64,000 nucleotides of DNA from Pseudofulvibacter geojedonensis (GTDB lineage Bacteria > Bacteroidota > Bacteroidia > Flavobacteriales > Flavobacteriaceae): contig NZ_JBHTJM010000011.1 in NCBI RefSeq assembly GCF_042675745.1, positions 143,357 to 207,356 of the forward strand, written 5' to 3'. Position numbers and translations under genes: made by a program. Numbering within the stretch: the first letter of the stretch is position 1; every line of letters begins with the position of its first letter. Positions 25,901 to 34,890 of the stretch are shown here, piece by piece. The notes under the pieces are model-generated. The model was not told the DNA's origin, did not search any database, and worked only from the letters and a program-made list of their open reading frames with translations.

Positions 25901-26304
25901 TCAATAATATTACAGAGCGATTAAATCTATACAATGAACTAGGTAATTTAAAAACCGAAGATGATCTAAAACAATACGAAATAAAATTAATTGATCGATT
26001 TGGAGAACTACCAACTCAAGCTGTTGACTTATTAAACTCCGTTAGAATTAAATGGTTAGCTGCAAATATTGGTTTAGAAAAAATAGTCATGAAACAAAAT
26101 CGAATGATAGGATATTTTATATCAGATCAAAACTCTACTTTTTATCAAAGTGAAAACTTTACTAAAGTTTTACAGTTTGTACAACGTAATCCGCAAGCTT
26201 GTAAAATGAAAGAAAAGCAAACCAAGAACGGTTTAAGACTATTATTAACCTTTGAAAGAATTACAAGCGTAAATAAAGCTTTAGCTGCTATTCAACAAAT
26301 ATAA
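22984..26304 (+). CDS. mfd: Transcription-repair coupling factor Mfd
   Basis: A 1106-residue DNA translocase that removes stalled RNA polymerase and recruits nucleotide excision repair. Order: UvrB-like damage module (residues 30-300, PGSYRRPYQIEETDN), CarD-like RNA-polymerase-interaction domain (about 430-500, YVTHIDHGIGRFAGLQKI), helicase with Walker A CGDVGFGKTEVAIRAAF and DEEQ box, TLTATPIPRTLQ, and a TRCF C-terminal domain (about 960-1060). The start codon is TTG (TTGAGTAAACAACAA), with no in-frame ATG nearby. A TATCTTCG element lies about 45 bases upstream. Length is normal for the family. Confidence 0.95.
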   Translation: MSKQQLAAVFNENHSFKQLLSQINTPKSETNISNLVGSSLSFLISKTFKSIEKPLLLVLNDKEEAAFYLNDLELLLNDKDVMFYPGSYRRPYQIEETDNANVLLRAEVLNRINSRKKPALIVTYPEALFEKVVTKKELEKNTLKIAVNDTITIDFINEVLFEYQFKRVDFVTEPGEFSVRGGIVDVFSFSNDEPYRIEFFGDEVDSIRTFDVETQLSLEQLKKVSIIPNVEIKHLEESRESFFKYLSNQTVVFVKSLEMLVAKTDKLFDKATVAFKRLSGELQHAEPNSIFCTGELLLNQLKEYTHVTMESNVSNSVAFQIKPQPSFNKQFNLLIDNLNLYAAEGFTNYIACANEKQAQRFKDIFNEIEEVVSYQTIVLPLYQGFIDMDSKTICYTDHQIFERYHKFHLKNGYAKKQAITLKELNQLSKGDYVTHIDHGIGRFAGLQKIDVEGNQQEAIKLLYGERDILYVSIHSLHKISKYSGKDGKAPKIFKLGSGAWKKLKQKTKSRVKHIAFNLIQLYAKRRNQKGFQYAPDSYLQHELEASFLFEDTPDQFKATQDVKTDMESERPMDRLVCGDVGFGKTEVAIRAAFKAVDNGKQVAVLVPTTILAFQHFKTFSERLKDMPVKVDYINRFRTAKQKTEIIKQLESGQIDILIGTHQIANEKFKYKDLGLLIVDEEQKFGVAVKDKLKTIKENVDTLTLTATPIPRTLQFSLMAARDLSTINTPPPNRYPIDSQVIRFSEEVIRDAITYEIQRGGQAFFIHNRIENIKEVAGMLQRLVPDAKIAVGHGQMEGKKLEQLMLAFMNNEFDVLVATTIIESGLDVPNANTIFINNANNFGLSDLHQMRGRVGRSNKKAFCYFITPPHSAMSDDARKRIQALELHSDLGSGFNIAMKDLEIRGAGDILGGEQSGFINEIGFSTYQKILNEAIEELKENEFKDLYEETAENTVFVKDTQIDTDFELLYPDDYINNITERLNLYNELGNLKTEDDLKQYEIKLIDRFGELPTQAVDLLNSVRIKWLAANIGLEKIVMKQNRMIGYFISDQNSTFYQSENFTKVLQFVQRNPQACKMKEKQTKNGLRLLLTFERITSVNKALAAIQQI

Positions 26305-26310
26305 ATTATA

Positions 26311-26336
26311 AAAAAGCTCTCCGAATGGAGAGCTTT
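26311..26336 (+). terminator. Intrinsic terminator of mfd
   Basis: The stem AAAGCTCTCC / GGAGAGCTTT with a GAAT loop follows the mfd stop. Confidence 0.8.
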
Positions 26337-26541
26337 CAACCTAATATTTAAGACCTATGAAGTAGATCTGGAGTTTTTACACATGTATATAACAAGTCTA
26401 TTTTATTTTACCCTAACTACACTATTTATTTTTTTTCACCCATAACTGTGATACCAAAAAAAAGGTATTGACCCCTATATTAATTTCTTTTATTTTGGCA
26501 TTGTATTTGTCTATTTCAATACATACAAGATAAAACAAACA

Positions 26542-26817
26542 ATGAATAATAAAGCTCAAATACAGAAACTAATATTAGATGTATTAACTTCTAATAACAT
26601 TGATGATAAAAGAAGAGCTGGCAATCAAGCAATTGAATTGTTTAAAATAGCTAAATTAATAGATCAAACACCTGTTGCTATTAAAATGAATACCTCATTA
26701 GAACTAAAGGAAGCTATAGACAACTTTATTACACATGACAACTCTATCACTAGAGATGCTTTAAAAGAGAGCTATAGTTTTATTAGTCAGTTATTGCATG
26801 ACGAAAAGGCGGCTTAA
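26542..26817 (+). CDS. Small helical hypothetical protein
   Basis: A 91-residue cytoplasmic protein, predicted all-helical, with KRRAGNQAIELFKIAKLID and a second half EAIDNFITHDNSITRDAL. No family is recognised. It stands alone about 240 bases after mfd. A short membrane peptide gene follows 56 bases later. Coding status is supported by length, an ATG start and clean codon use. Confidence 0.6.
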   Translation: MNNKAQIQKLILDVLTSNNIDDKRRAGNQAIELFKIAKLIDQTPVAIKMNTSLELKEAIDNFITHDNSITRDALKESYSFISQLLHDEKAA

Positions 26818-26873
26818 TAGCATTAATCTCTTCTTCTTTTCCTTTTCATATCAATAATTTGTATCTTAAATTT

Positions 26874-26984
26874 ATGAAAAAAACAAAATACAAACTTATT
26901 ACAGCTATTATTGTACTTATTCTTTTAATATTATGGGTTGAAATGGCAGTTGGCATATTTGGCAGTCCTATTGCTGGAAGTTAA
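26874..26984 (+). CDS. 36-residue single-pass membrane peptide
   Basis: A short frame MKKTKYKLITAI... with one hydrophobic helix (LITAIIVLILLILWVEMAV) followed by GIFGSPIAGS. The basic N-terminus and conserved-looking Gly-rich end suggest a real small membrane protein; I recall similar peptides in other Flavobacteriaceae but cannot confirm. A TATCTTAA element lies just upstream. Confidence 0.55.
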   Translation: MKKTKYKLITAIIVLILLILWVEMAVGIFGSPIAGS

Positions 26985-27434
26985 CATACAACTCAAAATT
27001 TAAAACTTCTTATAAACACTCGTTTTTTAGGTTTTATACTTGTCCATACCTAAAATACATTCTTGTACTTCACGATCTAATTGGTAACAATAAATTTTAG
27101 AATCTACCCTTTTTAAAAAAATGCAAATATTAAGGGTTTCAATTTCCTTACTCCTAAATAAGTCAGAATACTAAATGTATCAAAAAAACACCTTCTTTTA
27201 TAAAAAACAAAAGCAAGAGCACACAACTACTCTTGCTTATAACTAAAATAATTTACTGTTAAGTAACTAAAAATATAATTTTAACATTAACCCAAATAAT
27301 TATAAAGAAAAGAACGCATTACTTAACTAATGCAAATATATTTTCCCTTTGTGGCTTATGGGTTAAATTAAAGTTTTGCTTTGGTTAACTCTAAAAGTTA
27401 GATTGATCTAATTCAATTCATATTCAATAAAAAC
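26985..27434. other. Intergenic region with a possible minus-strand transcript
   Basis: On the minus strand a TATATTTG element (27335-27342 region) is followed by a small GCATTA / TAATGC hairpin (27316-27333) and, about 100 bases later, a strong stem AAGCAAGAG / CTCTTGCTT (27211-27238) with T-rich sequence after it. That is a possible short RNA. Beyond it, 27027-27170 is a 47-codon minus-strand frame (ending QECILGMDKYKT) that looks protein-like but has no start codon, perhaps a remnant. Confidence 0.35.
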
Positions 27435-27470
27435 AAAAAATCCTCTTCAAAATTTGAAGAGGATTTTTTT
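27435..27470 (-). terminator. Terminator of tRNA-Gln
   Basis: The stem AATCCTCTTCAAA / TTTGAAGAGGATT lies between A- and T-runs immediately downstream of the tRNA on the minus strand. Confidence 0.85.
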
Positions 27471-27471
27471 G

Positions 27472-27542
27472 TTATCCCACAAGGACTCGAACCTTGACTA
27501 GCGGTACCAAAAACCGATGTGCTACCATTACACCATGGGACA
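27472..27542 (-). tRNA. tRNA-Gln (anticodon TTG)
   Basis: The minus strand folds into a cloverleaf. The acceptor arm is TGTCCCA paired with TGGGATA (one G-T pair). The D-arm region is TGGTGTAATGGTAGCA. The anticodon stem CGGT/ACCG carries loop TTTTGGT, so the anticodon is TTG (Gln). The T-arm contains GGTTCGAGTCC. CCA is not encoded. Confidence 0.95.
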
Positions 27543-27559
27543 ATGCGTGATTGCGGGTG

Positions 27560-27590
27560 CAAATTTACAAGAATTTAGATTTCACACAAA
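27560..27590 (-). promoter_or_regulatory. Promoter of tRNA-Gln
   Basis: On the minus strand TTTG (27587-27590), 19 bases, then TAAATTTG (27560-27567): an ideal Bacteroidetes -33/-7 promoter, with the tRNA 5' end 17 bases further on. Confidence 0.8.
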
Positions 27591-27756
27591 CTTTTTAAAG
27601 AAAAAAATCACTAAAAAATAAATTACACTACAACCGTTAATACAAATTTAACCATAATGACCTAATTATCCGAATTTTAAGATTCCTTTAGCATACGTTA
27701 AGATTTAATTAAGAGCATTTCAGGTTATCTTCATCGCTTAACTAACTCACAAGAAT

Positions 27757-30700
27757 ATGACTAGCAAAACATTTAACAAATGGAACAACCGTTCTGGATG
27801 GCTTAGCTTTTTAATTGCTTTAATAACTTATAGCCTAACCGTTGCTCCAACTGTAAGCTTTTGGGATTGTGGCGAATACATTGCAGCCTCTTCTAACTTA
27901 GGAATTGCCCATCCACCTGGCGCACCTCTATTTCAGATGTTTGGGGCTTTTCTTTCTATATTCTCTTTTGGCAATAAAGAATCTATTGCTTTAATAACCA
28001 ACTACTCTTCAGTTATTGCTAGTTCGTTTACCATTTTATTTCTTTTTTGGACCATTAGTAGGCTTGCACAAAAACTACTCTCCAAAAACAGCAAAAAACT
28101 AACTAAAAACGATACTTTAATCATTTTAGGAAGTGCTTTTTTAGGCGCGCTTACTTTTACCTTTTCTGATACGTTTTGGTTCAATGCTGTAGAAACAGAA
28201 GTTTACGCCATGGCTACTTTAGTAATGGCTCTATTATTCTGGTTAGCATTAAAATGGGAAGCTAACATGGATACTAAAAGAGGCAACAAATGGCTGCTTT
28301 TAATTGCATTTGTTGTCGGTTTGTCATTTGGTATTCACTTTATGGGCTTATTAACCATACCGGCAATTGTACTATTATATTTCTTTAAAAAACATCAGAA
28401 AATAACTCTAAAGAATTTTATCTTTTTTAACGGAATAGCAATAGCAACCTTATTGATAATATTTAAGTTATTATTACCCAAAACACTATCATTATTTAGC
28501 TGGATTGAATTAACTGCCGTAAACACCTTTAACCTCCCTTTTAATTCAGGAACTATAATCAGTAGTTTACTCATCATTAGTAGTTTTTATTTTACATTAA
28601 CTTATACCCGCAAAAAAGGCTTTGTTTGGGCAAACACCCTTACGTTATGTACATTATTTATTTTTATAGGGTTTTCTTCATGGATATTAATTCCCATTAG
28701 AGCGCATTCTCATACCACTCTTAACACCAATAACCCAGCTAATGCTAGAGATTTATTAAGCTATTACAACTTAGAACAATATGGTGAAAGACCATTATTT
28801 TACGGTCCTCAATTCACTAATAGCTTTGCCGGTTTAAATCCTGACAATCCTTATAAAGATGAATTACCTAAATATGAAAAAGATTATAAACTCGGTAAGT
28901 ATGTTATAGTTAACAACTACAAAAATGCTAATTACAATACTCATCAGGATCATAATAGTTTTCTACCTAGAATGTGGAGTGACAGAAATACGCGACAGTA
29001 CTTAAATTTTATGAACTTAAAAGTAACTGTTAAAGACACTTATAAAAACAAAAAAGAAATCAGACAACTAGCAGCTCAATTCAATCAAGATGTAGCTCAG
29101 GGAAATGTAGATACCGAATCCCAAGAAAAGTTTATTACTAAATTCAATAAATACATTACCGTTAATAAACCAACTACCAAGGAAAACTTAAGTTTTATGT
29201 TTAACTATCAGCTAGGCTACATGTACCTTCGTTATTTAATGTGGAATTTTACGGGTAGACAAAATGACATTCAAGGAGAATACAACCATAATGGGGAGTG
29301 GATTAGCGGTTTTAACTTTATAGATTCTTTTCTTTTAGGGGTTTCGCAAGAAAACTTGCCTCAAGACCAACTCAATAATAAAGCCAGAAATACTTATTAC
29401 TTTGTTCCGTTTATTTTAGGAATTATAGGCTTTATTTTTTTAGTGAAAAGAGATAAAAAATTATTTTGGACACTACTTGTCTTTTTTGTATTTACAGGTT
29501 TAGCTATTCAAATATACACCAACATAAAACCCTTTGAACCCAGAGAAAGAGATTATGTAGTTGTTGGTTCTTTTTATGTATTTGCTATCTGGATTGGGTT
29601 TAGTTTTATAAGTATATACCAAGGCTTTAAAAACAGATTCAAAACTAAAAAACTAGCATTTGTAATTCCTTTAAGCTGCTTAATTATAACTCCAATACTT
29701 TTAGCAAATCAAAATTGGGATGATCACAATAGAACCGGAAGACAGACTGCTTTAGTAATGGCTAAATCTTATTTGGACTCTTGTGACGAAAATGCAATTC
29801 TATTTACTTCTGGAGACATAGATACTTATCCGTTATGGTATTTACAAGAAGTAGAAAAATACAGAACAGATGTAAAAGTAATTGTCACTACTTATTTAAG
29901 TACCGATTGGTATATCGATCAGATGAAAAGAAAAACATTTACTAGCGATCCTATCCCATCACAACTAACACATAATAAATATACTTGGGGCAGTAGAGAT
30001 CTAGTTTATTTTCAAGAAAGAACAGAAGATAGTCTAGATATAAAAACTTTTATGAATTTTATCTCTTTAGATTCAGATGAGGTAAAAGTTGAAATGGAAA
30101 ACGGTCAAAAACACAATGTTTTTCCTACTCAGAATATCCGCATACCTGTTAATAAAGAATATGTACTAAAAAACGGTTTAGTTAAGGCTAAATATTCAGA
30201 TAAAATTGTTTCTGAAATACCTCTAAAAATAAACTCTCAAGTTTTAGGAAAACAACAAATTATTATGCTAGACATTTTAGCAAATAATAATTGGGAACGA
30301 CCTATTTACTTTTCAGGCTTAAGCAATGACTCTTCAGATTATATATGGCTAGAAGATTATTTACAATTTAACGGAATGACTTATCAATTGGTCCCTATAA
30401 AAACTAGTGTAAAGGAAAACAACTACGAAAAAGGATTTATTGATGCTGAAAGCGCTTATAAAAATGTAATAAAATGGGAATGGGGAGGCTCTAATAATGA
30501 AACTATTTACTTAGACCCTATTACACGCAGAAATAGTATTCGATACAGAGATAGTATGGGGAGAATAACAAAACAATTAATTAAAGACAAAAAAATTACT
30601 CAAGCAGAAAACATCTTAGATTTAAGCATAGAAAAAATGCCTATCGGTAAATTTCAATATTATTCTTTAGCCATTCCATACATCAATCAATACTACCAAA

Positions 30701-31257
30701 TAGGCAAGCCCGAAAAAGCTGTTGCAACTTACAAGGCCATAACAAATCTATACAAAGATCATTTACAATATTATCTTTCATTATCTCCCAGCGAACAAGC
30801 TAAATTAGTAGATAACATCTGGCGAGATTTAATAAACTATAGAAACTGTTTAGAAATAGCCATTCAGAATAATGACTTTGATTTAATTAGAGAAGAAATT
30901 CCTTTTTACTTAAATCAATTAGATCCTTTATCAGATATTATAAAAAACATGAACTATGCAATTGGTTTAAATGAATTAATTGAAGGTTTGTACAAAGTCA
31001 AATCAAGTAAAAATGCTCGAAAACTATATTTACAAGAAGTTGAAGGTTTAAAAAATTCCTTACAGCAAGCCAGTAAATTATCTGTAGAAGAATTGCATGT
31101 ATATGCTGAAGAAATTTTTATAGATATAAACGAATACAAACAGCTATTAAGGATATTAGACCAATACGAAAGTGAAGCATTTTTTAAGAAAGAAAAAGAT
31201 TTTTTTGACAAGTCTTTAGATCAACTCAATAGCTTTTTTGAAAGCTTAGAAGAGTAA
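27757..31257 (+). CDS. DUF2723 membrane protein, copy 1 (predicted GT-C glycosyltransferase)
   Basis: An 1166-residue protein. Residues 1-320 and 540-660 hold about a dozen membrane helices; the first loop has SFWDCGEYIAASSNLGIAHP, the acidic motif of GT-C type enzymes. The C-terminal half is soluble and helical. The DUF2723 family is widespread in Bacteroidetes and is thought to transfer sugars from lipid carriers to proteins in the periplasm; that role is inferred. A paralogue of exactly the same length follows 65 bases downstream. Here the soluble motif reads SGDIDTYPLWYL, with Ile where copy 2 has Asn. Confidence 0.85.
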   Translation: MTSKTFNKWNNRSGWLSFLIALITYSLTVAPTVSFWDCGEYIAASSNLGIAHPPGAPLFQMFGAFLSIFSFGNKESIALITNYSSVIASSFTILFLFWTISRLAQKLLSKNSKKLTKNDTLIILGSAFLGALTFTFSDTFWFNAVETEVYAMATLVMALLFWLALKWEANMDTKRGNKWLLLIAFVVGLSFGIHFMGLLTIPAIVLLYFFKKHQKITLKNFIFFNGIAIATLLIIFKLLLPKTLSLFSWIELTAVNTFNLPFNSGTIISSLLIISSFYFTLTYTRKKGFVWANTLTLCTLFIFIGFSSWILIPIRAHSHTTLNTNNPANARDLLSYYNLEQYGERPLFYGPQFTNSFAGLNPDNPYKDELPKYEKDYKLGKYVIVNNYKNANYNTHQDHNSFLPRMWSDRNTRQYLNFMNLKVTVKDTYKNKKEIRQLAAQFNQDVAQGNVDTESQEKFITKFNKYITVNKPTTKENLSFMFNYQLGYMYLRYLMWNFTGRQNDIQGEYNHNGEWISGFNFIDSFLLGVSQENLPQDQLNNKARNTYYFVPFILGIIGFIFLVKRDKKLFWTLLVFFVFTGLAIQIYTNIKPFEPRERDYVVVGSFYVFAIWIGFSFISIYQGFKNRFKTKKLAFVIPLSCLIITPILLANQNWDDHNRTGRQTALVMAKSYLDSCDENAILFTSGDIDTYPLWYLQEVEKYRTDVKVIVTTYLSTDWYIDQMKRKTFTSDPIPSQLTHNKYTWGSRDLVYFQERTEDSLDIKTFMNFISLDSDEVKVEMENGQKHNVFPTQNIRIPVNKEYVLKNGLVKAKYSDKIVSEIPLKINSQVLGKQQIIMLDILANNNWERPIYFSGLSNDSSDYIWLEDYLQFNGMTYQLVPIKTSVKENNYEKGFIDAESAYKNVIKWEWGGSNNETIYLDPITRRNSIRYRDSMGRITKQLIKDKKITQAENILDLSIEKMPIGKFQYYSLAIPYINQYYQIGKPEKAVATYKAITNLYKDHLQYYLSLSPSEQAKLVDNIWRDLINYRNCLEIAIQNNDFDLIREEIPFYLNQLDPLSDIIKNMNYAIGLNELIEGLYKVKSSKNARKLYLQEVEGLKNSLQQASKLSVEELHVYAEEIFIDINEYKQLLRILDQYESEAFFKKEKDFFDKSLDQLNSFFESLEE

Positions 31258-31322
31258 TTAGCTAAATAAGAATTTACTAGTATATTTTTAGTATTTTCGC
31301 TTCGTTAAAACCATTAATTTGT

Positions 31323-34300
31323 ATGACTGCAAAGACTTTTTTTAAGTGGAATAAAATCATGGCTTGGGTAGCTTTTGCCATAGCTTTAATAACCTATAGC
31401 CTAACTGTAGAGCCTACAGCCAGTTTTTGGGATTGTGGAGAATATATTGCTACCTCAGCTAATTTAGCTGTTGGCCACCCTCCAGGAGCACCTTTTTTCC
31501 AAATGTTAGGAGCCTTCTTTGCAATGTTTGCTTTTGGCAATACAGAAAATATTGCATTAATGGTTAATATGATGTCTGTTTTCTCTAGTGCCTTTACCAT
31601 ACTATTTATGTTTTGGACTATTAGTATACTAGCCAGAAAACTCGTTGTTAAAAATATTGAAGATTTAAACGGAAATAAAGCTAAAGCCATTTTAGGAAGT
31701 GCCTTTGTTGGTTCTTTAGCCTTTGCCTTTACAGATACTTTCTGGTTCAATGCTGTAGAAACAGAAGTTTATGCCATGGCCACTTTTATTATGTCATTAA
31801 TGTTTTGGCTAGCCTTAAAATGGGAAGAAAATATGCATAAACCAAAAGGAAATAAATGGTTATTATTAATTGCATTTGTTATTGGGCTTTCTTTTGGAGT
31901 TCACTTTATGGGCTTATTAACCATTCCTGCAATTGGATTGATCTATTTCTTTAAAAATTACAAAAACGTTACTCCTAAGAATTTTATCATAGCAAATATT
32001 ACTGCTATAGCAATATTATTGTTCATTTTTAAATTACTACTTCCTAATGCTTTGCGTTTATTTGGTTGGATGGAAGTAAATATTGTAAATGGTTTAGGTT
32101 TGCCATTCCATTCTGGAACCATTATTACCTTCTTATTAGTAATCGCTGCTTTTTATTACGCACTAACTTTTACACGTAAAAACGGATATGTGCATGCAAA
32201 CACATTTACCCTTTGCATCTTGTTTATATTTATAGGTTTTTCATCTTGGGTAATGCTACCTATTCGTGCAAACGCAGGTACCACCATTAATGAAAATGCC
32301 CCTGGAAATGCTCGTGAGCTATTAGCGTATTATAACTTAGAACAATACCCTTCTAACCCATTCTTGTGGGGACCGCAATTTACCGATCAATATGCTGGTA
32401 TTAACACATCAGACCCTTATCGAGACGATAAACCTAAATACGAGCAAGACAAAAAAACTGGTAAGTATGTTATTGTTAACGACTTCAAAAACGCCATTAA
32501 CAACCCTAACGAAAACCACGTAACTTTTTTACCAAGAATGTGGAGTCAAGGCCATGCAGAAAGGTATGTAAGCTTTATAGATGTTGAGGTACAACCTAAA
32601 ACTCGTTTTAGCGGACAAAAAGAATTGAGACAGTTATGCGCTCAGTTTAATAATGATGTAAAACAAGGTAACCTAACTGGAGAAGATAAATATGACTTTA
32701 TAAAAGAATACAAAGACTATATAGAAGTAAAAAAACCTTCTACCATAGAAAACTTCTCTTTCATGCTACAATACCAATTAGGGTATATGTATGTACGTTA
32801 CTTTATGTGGAATTTTGCTGGAAGACAAGACGATATTCAAGGAGAATTAAATAATAATGGTAACTGGATAAGTGGCATTAACTTTATAGATGAACACTTA
32901 TTAGGATTACCCCAAGATAATTTACCAGAAGACATAAAAGAAAATAAAGGTAGAAACACCTATTTCTTTTTACCTCTTATACTAGGAATTTTAGGTTTAC
33001 TATTTGTTGCTCAAAGAAATTTAAAACTATTTTGGGTCTTGCTAGTTTTCTTCTTATTCACAGGGCTTGCTATACAAGTTTACACCAACGTAAGACCTTT
33101 TGAACCAAGAGAACGTGATTACTCTGTTGTAGGATCCTTTTATGTTTTTTCTATTTGGATTGGATTAGGAGTCCTTAGCCTTTATTATGGTCTAAAGAAA
33201 TTCTTAGCACCTAAAATATCAGCTCCATTAGCAACAGGACTGTGTTTATTAGCAGTTCCTTTATTATTAGCTAATCAGAACTGGGATGACCACGATCGTT
33301 CGGGTAAAGCTACAGCACAATCTATGGCCAAAGCTTATTTAGATTCTTGTCAAGAAAATGCTATTTTATTTACTATTGGAGACAATGATACATTTGCCTT
33401 ATGGTACCTTCAAGAAATAGAAAAATACAGAACAGATGTACGTGTTATTAATACCAGTTTATTCGCTACAGATTGGTACATAGACCAAATGAAGAAAAAG
33501 GCTTACGAAAGTGATCCTATTCCTTCTCAATTAACACACGACAAATATAAATGGGGAACTCGAGATTTAACTCTATTTCAAGAACGAACAAAAGACACTA
33601 TTAATATTAAAACCTTTATGAACTTTATTGCAAAAGATTCAGAAGAGGTAATGGTAGAGATGGAAAGCGGTCAAAAACACCACACATTCCCTACCAAAAA
33701 TGTTAGGATACCAGTAGACAAAGCTTCTGTTATCAAGCATAAAATTGTTCCTGAAAAATATTATGATCGAATTGTACCTAATATGTACATGAAAATTAAA
33801 AAGGACATCTTAGGGAAGCAAAACTTATTAATGCTAGATATTTTAGCTAATAACAATTGGGAACGCCCTATTTATTTCTCTGGAGGAAGTAACGACCCTG
33901 CAGAATTTATGTGGTTAAAAGATTATTTACAGTATGACGGATTAATCTACAAGCTAGTTCCTATACATACTAAAAGAGATAAAGACAATCCGTTTGATAT
34001 GGGATTCATTGACACTGAAACATCTTATAACAAAATCATGAAATGGGATTGGGGAAACTCTGGAGGTGATATTTACCATGACCCTGAAACTCGTAAAAAT
34101 GCTTTTAATTACAGAGCAAGTATTGCCCGAGTAGCTGAAAAGTTAATTGACGAAAAACAATATAAAAAAGCAGAAAATTTACTTGATTTGGCAATGGAAA
34201 AAATGCCTGTAAACAAGTTTGAATTATACACACTAGTAGAACCGTTTATTGGCGGTTATTACCACATTAACAAAGATGAAAAAGCTAGAAAAGTATATAA

Positions 34301-34823
34301 CGATTTGGCAAAAGTATACAAAGGCCATCTAGATTATTATGAAACATTAGACCTAGAAGAACAGAGCTATATAGTAGATGATATTTTAACCGATTTAGAA
34401 AGATATAAAACTATTATCATAACTAGCATTGAAAATAAAGACTCTAAAATTGTATCTAAAGAAGTACCTTATTTCTTAAACAAAGTAAAGTCTTTCCAAG
34501 AAATTATGAATGGAGTTGGTTATGTTATGAGTTTCGACCAAATACTTGGTGGTTTATACCAAATCGATAAGGAGCAAGCAAGAAAATTATATCAAACAGA
34601 AGTAAAGAAAGTTCAAAAAAACTTAACTAGAGCGAGTAAGCTTCCTGAAGATAAAATGTATTACTACGCAGAAAATATTCTAACTGATATTTCCGACTAT
34701 AAGAGTCTTTTAAGAATGGTTCATAAAAATGATGACAGCTCTTATTTTAATGCTGAAAAATTAAAATTTGACAAGCAATTAGATCAATTAGAAAACTTCT
34801 TTAAAGCAGAAGGAGAAGAATAA
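31323..34823 (+). CDS. DUF2723 membrane protein, copy 2 (predicted GT-C glycosyltransferase)
   Basis: An 1166-residue paralogue of the preceding gene, aligned from end to end with no obvious insertions. It keeps SFWDCGEYIATSANLAVGHPPGAPFFQ, the membrane core, and the soluble IGDNDTFALWYLQ motif in the form I believe typical of the family. The tail carries helical, TPR-like repeats (KAENLLDLAMEKMP). A TATTTTCG element at 31292-31299 may give it its own promoter. Together the pair looks like an ancient tandem duplication. Function is predicted as for copy 1. Confidence 0.87.
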   Translation: MTAKTFFKWNKIMAWVAFAIALITYSLTVEPTASFWDCGEYIATSANLAVGHPPGAPFFQMLGAFFAMFAFGNTENIALMVNMMSVFSSAFTILFMFWTISILARKLVVKNIEDLNGNKAKAILGSAFVGSLAFAFTDTFWFNAVETEVYAMATFIMSLMFWLALKWEENMHKPKGNKWLLLIAFVIGLSFGVHFMGLLTIPAIGLIYFFKNYKNVTPKNFIIANITAIAILLFIFKLLLPNALRLFGWMEVNIVNGLGLPFHSGTIITFLLVIAAFYYALTFTRKNGYVHANTFTLCILFIFIGFSSWVMLPIRANAGTTINENAPGNARELLAYYNLEQYPSNPFLWGPQFTDQYAGINTSDPYRDDKPKYEQDKKTGKYVIVNDFKNAINNPNENHVTFLPRMWSQGHAERYVSFIDVEVQPKTRFSGQKELRQLCAQFNNDVKQGNLTGEDKYDFIKEYKDYIEVKKPSTIENFSFMLQYQLGYMYVRYFMWNFAGRQDDIQGELNNNGNWISGINFIDEHLLGLPQDNLPEDIKENKGRNTYFFLPLILGILGLLFVAQRNLKLFWVLLVFFLFTGLAIQVYTNVRPFEPRERDYSVVGSFYVFSIWIGLGVLSLYYGLKKFLAPKISAPLATGLCLLAVPLLLANQNWDDHDRSGKATAQSMAKAYLDSCQENAILFTIGDNDTFALWYLQEIEKYRTDVRVINTSLFATDWYIDQMKKKAYESDPIPSQLTHDKYKWGTRDLTLFQERTKDTINIKTFMNFIAKDSEEVMVEMESGQKHHTFPTKNVRIPVDKASVIKHKIVPEKYYDRIVPNMYMKIKKDILGKQNLLMLDILANNNWERPIYFSGGSNDPAEFMWLKDYLQYDGLIYKLVPIHTKRDKDNPFDMGFIDTETSYNKIMKWDWGNSGGDIYHDPETRKNAFNYRASIARVAEKLIDEKQYKKAENLLDLAMEKMPVNKFELYTLVEPFIGGYYHINKDEKARKVYNDLAKVYKGHLDYYETLDLEEQSYIVDDILTDLERYKTIIITSIENKDSKIVSKEVPYFLNKVKSFQEIMNGVGYVMSFDQILGGLYQIDKEQARKLYQTEVKKVQKNLTRASKLPEDKMYYYAENILTDISDYKSLLRMVHKNDDSSYFNAEKLKFDKQLDQLENFFKAEGEE

Positions 34824-34842
34824 TTGTTTATCATAATATTCC

Positions 34843-34876
34843 AAGCCCTTTTGTTGTTTAACGAAAGGGCTTTTTC
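34843..34876 (+). terminator. Intrinsic terminator after the DUF2723 pair
   Basis: The stem AAGCCCTT / AAGGGCTT with a 14-base loop is followed by TTTC. Confidence 0.75.
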
Positions 34877-34890
34877 GTATCTTTAACTAT

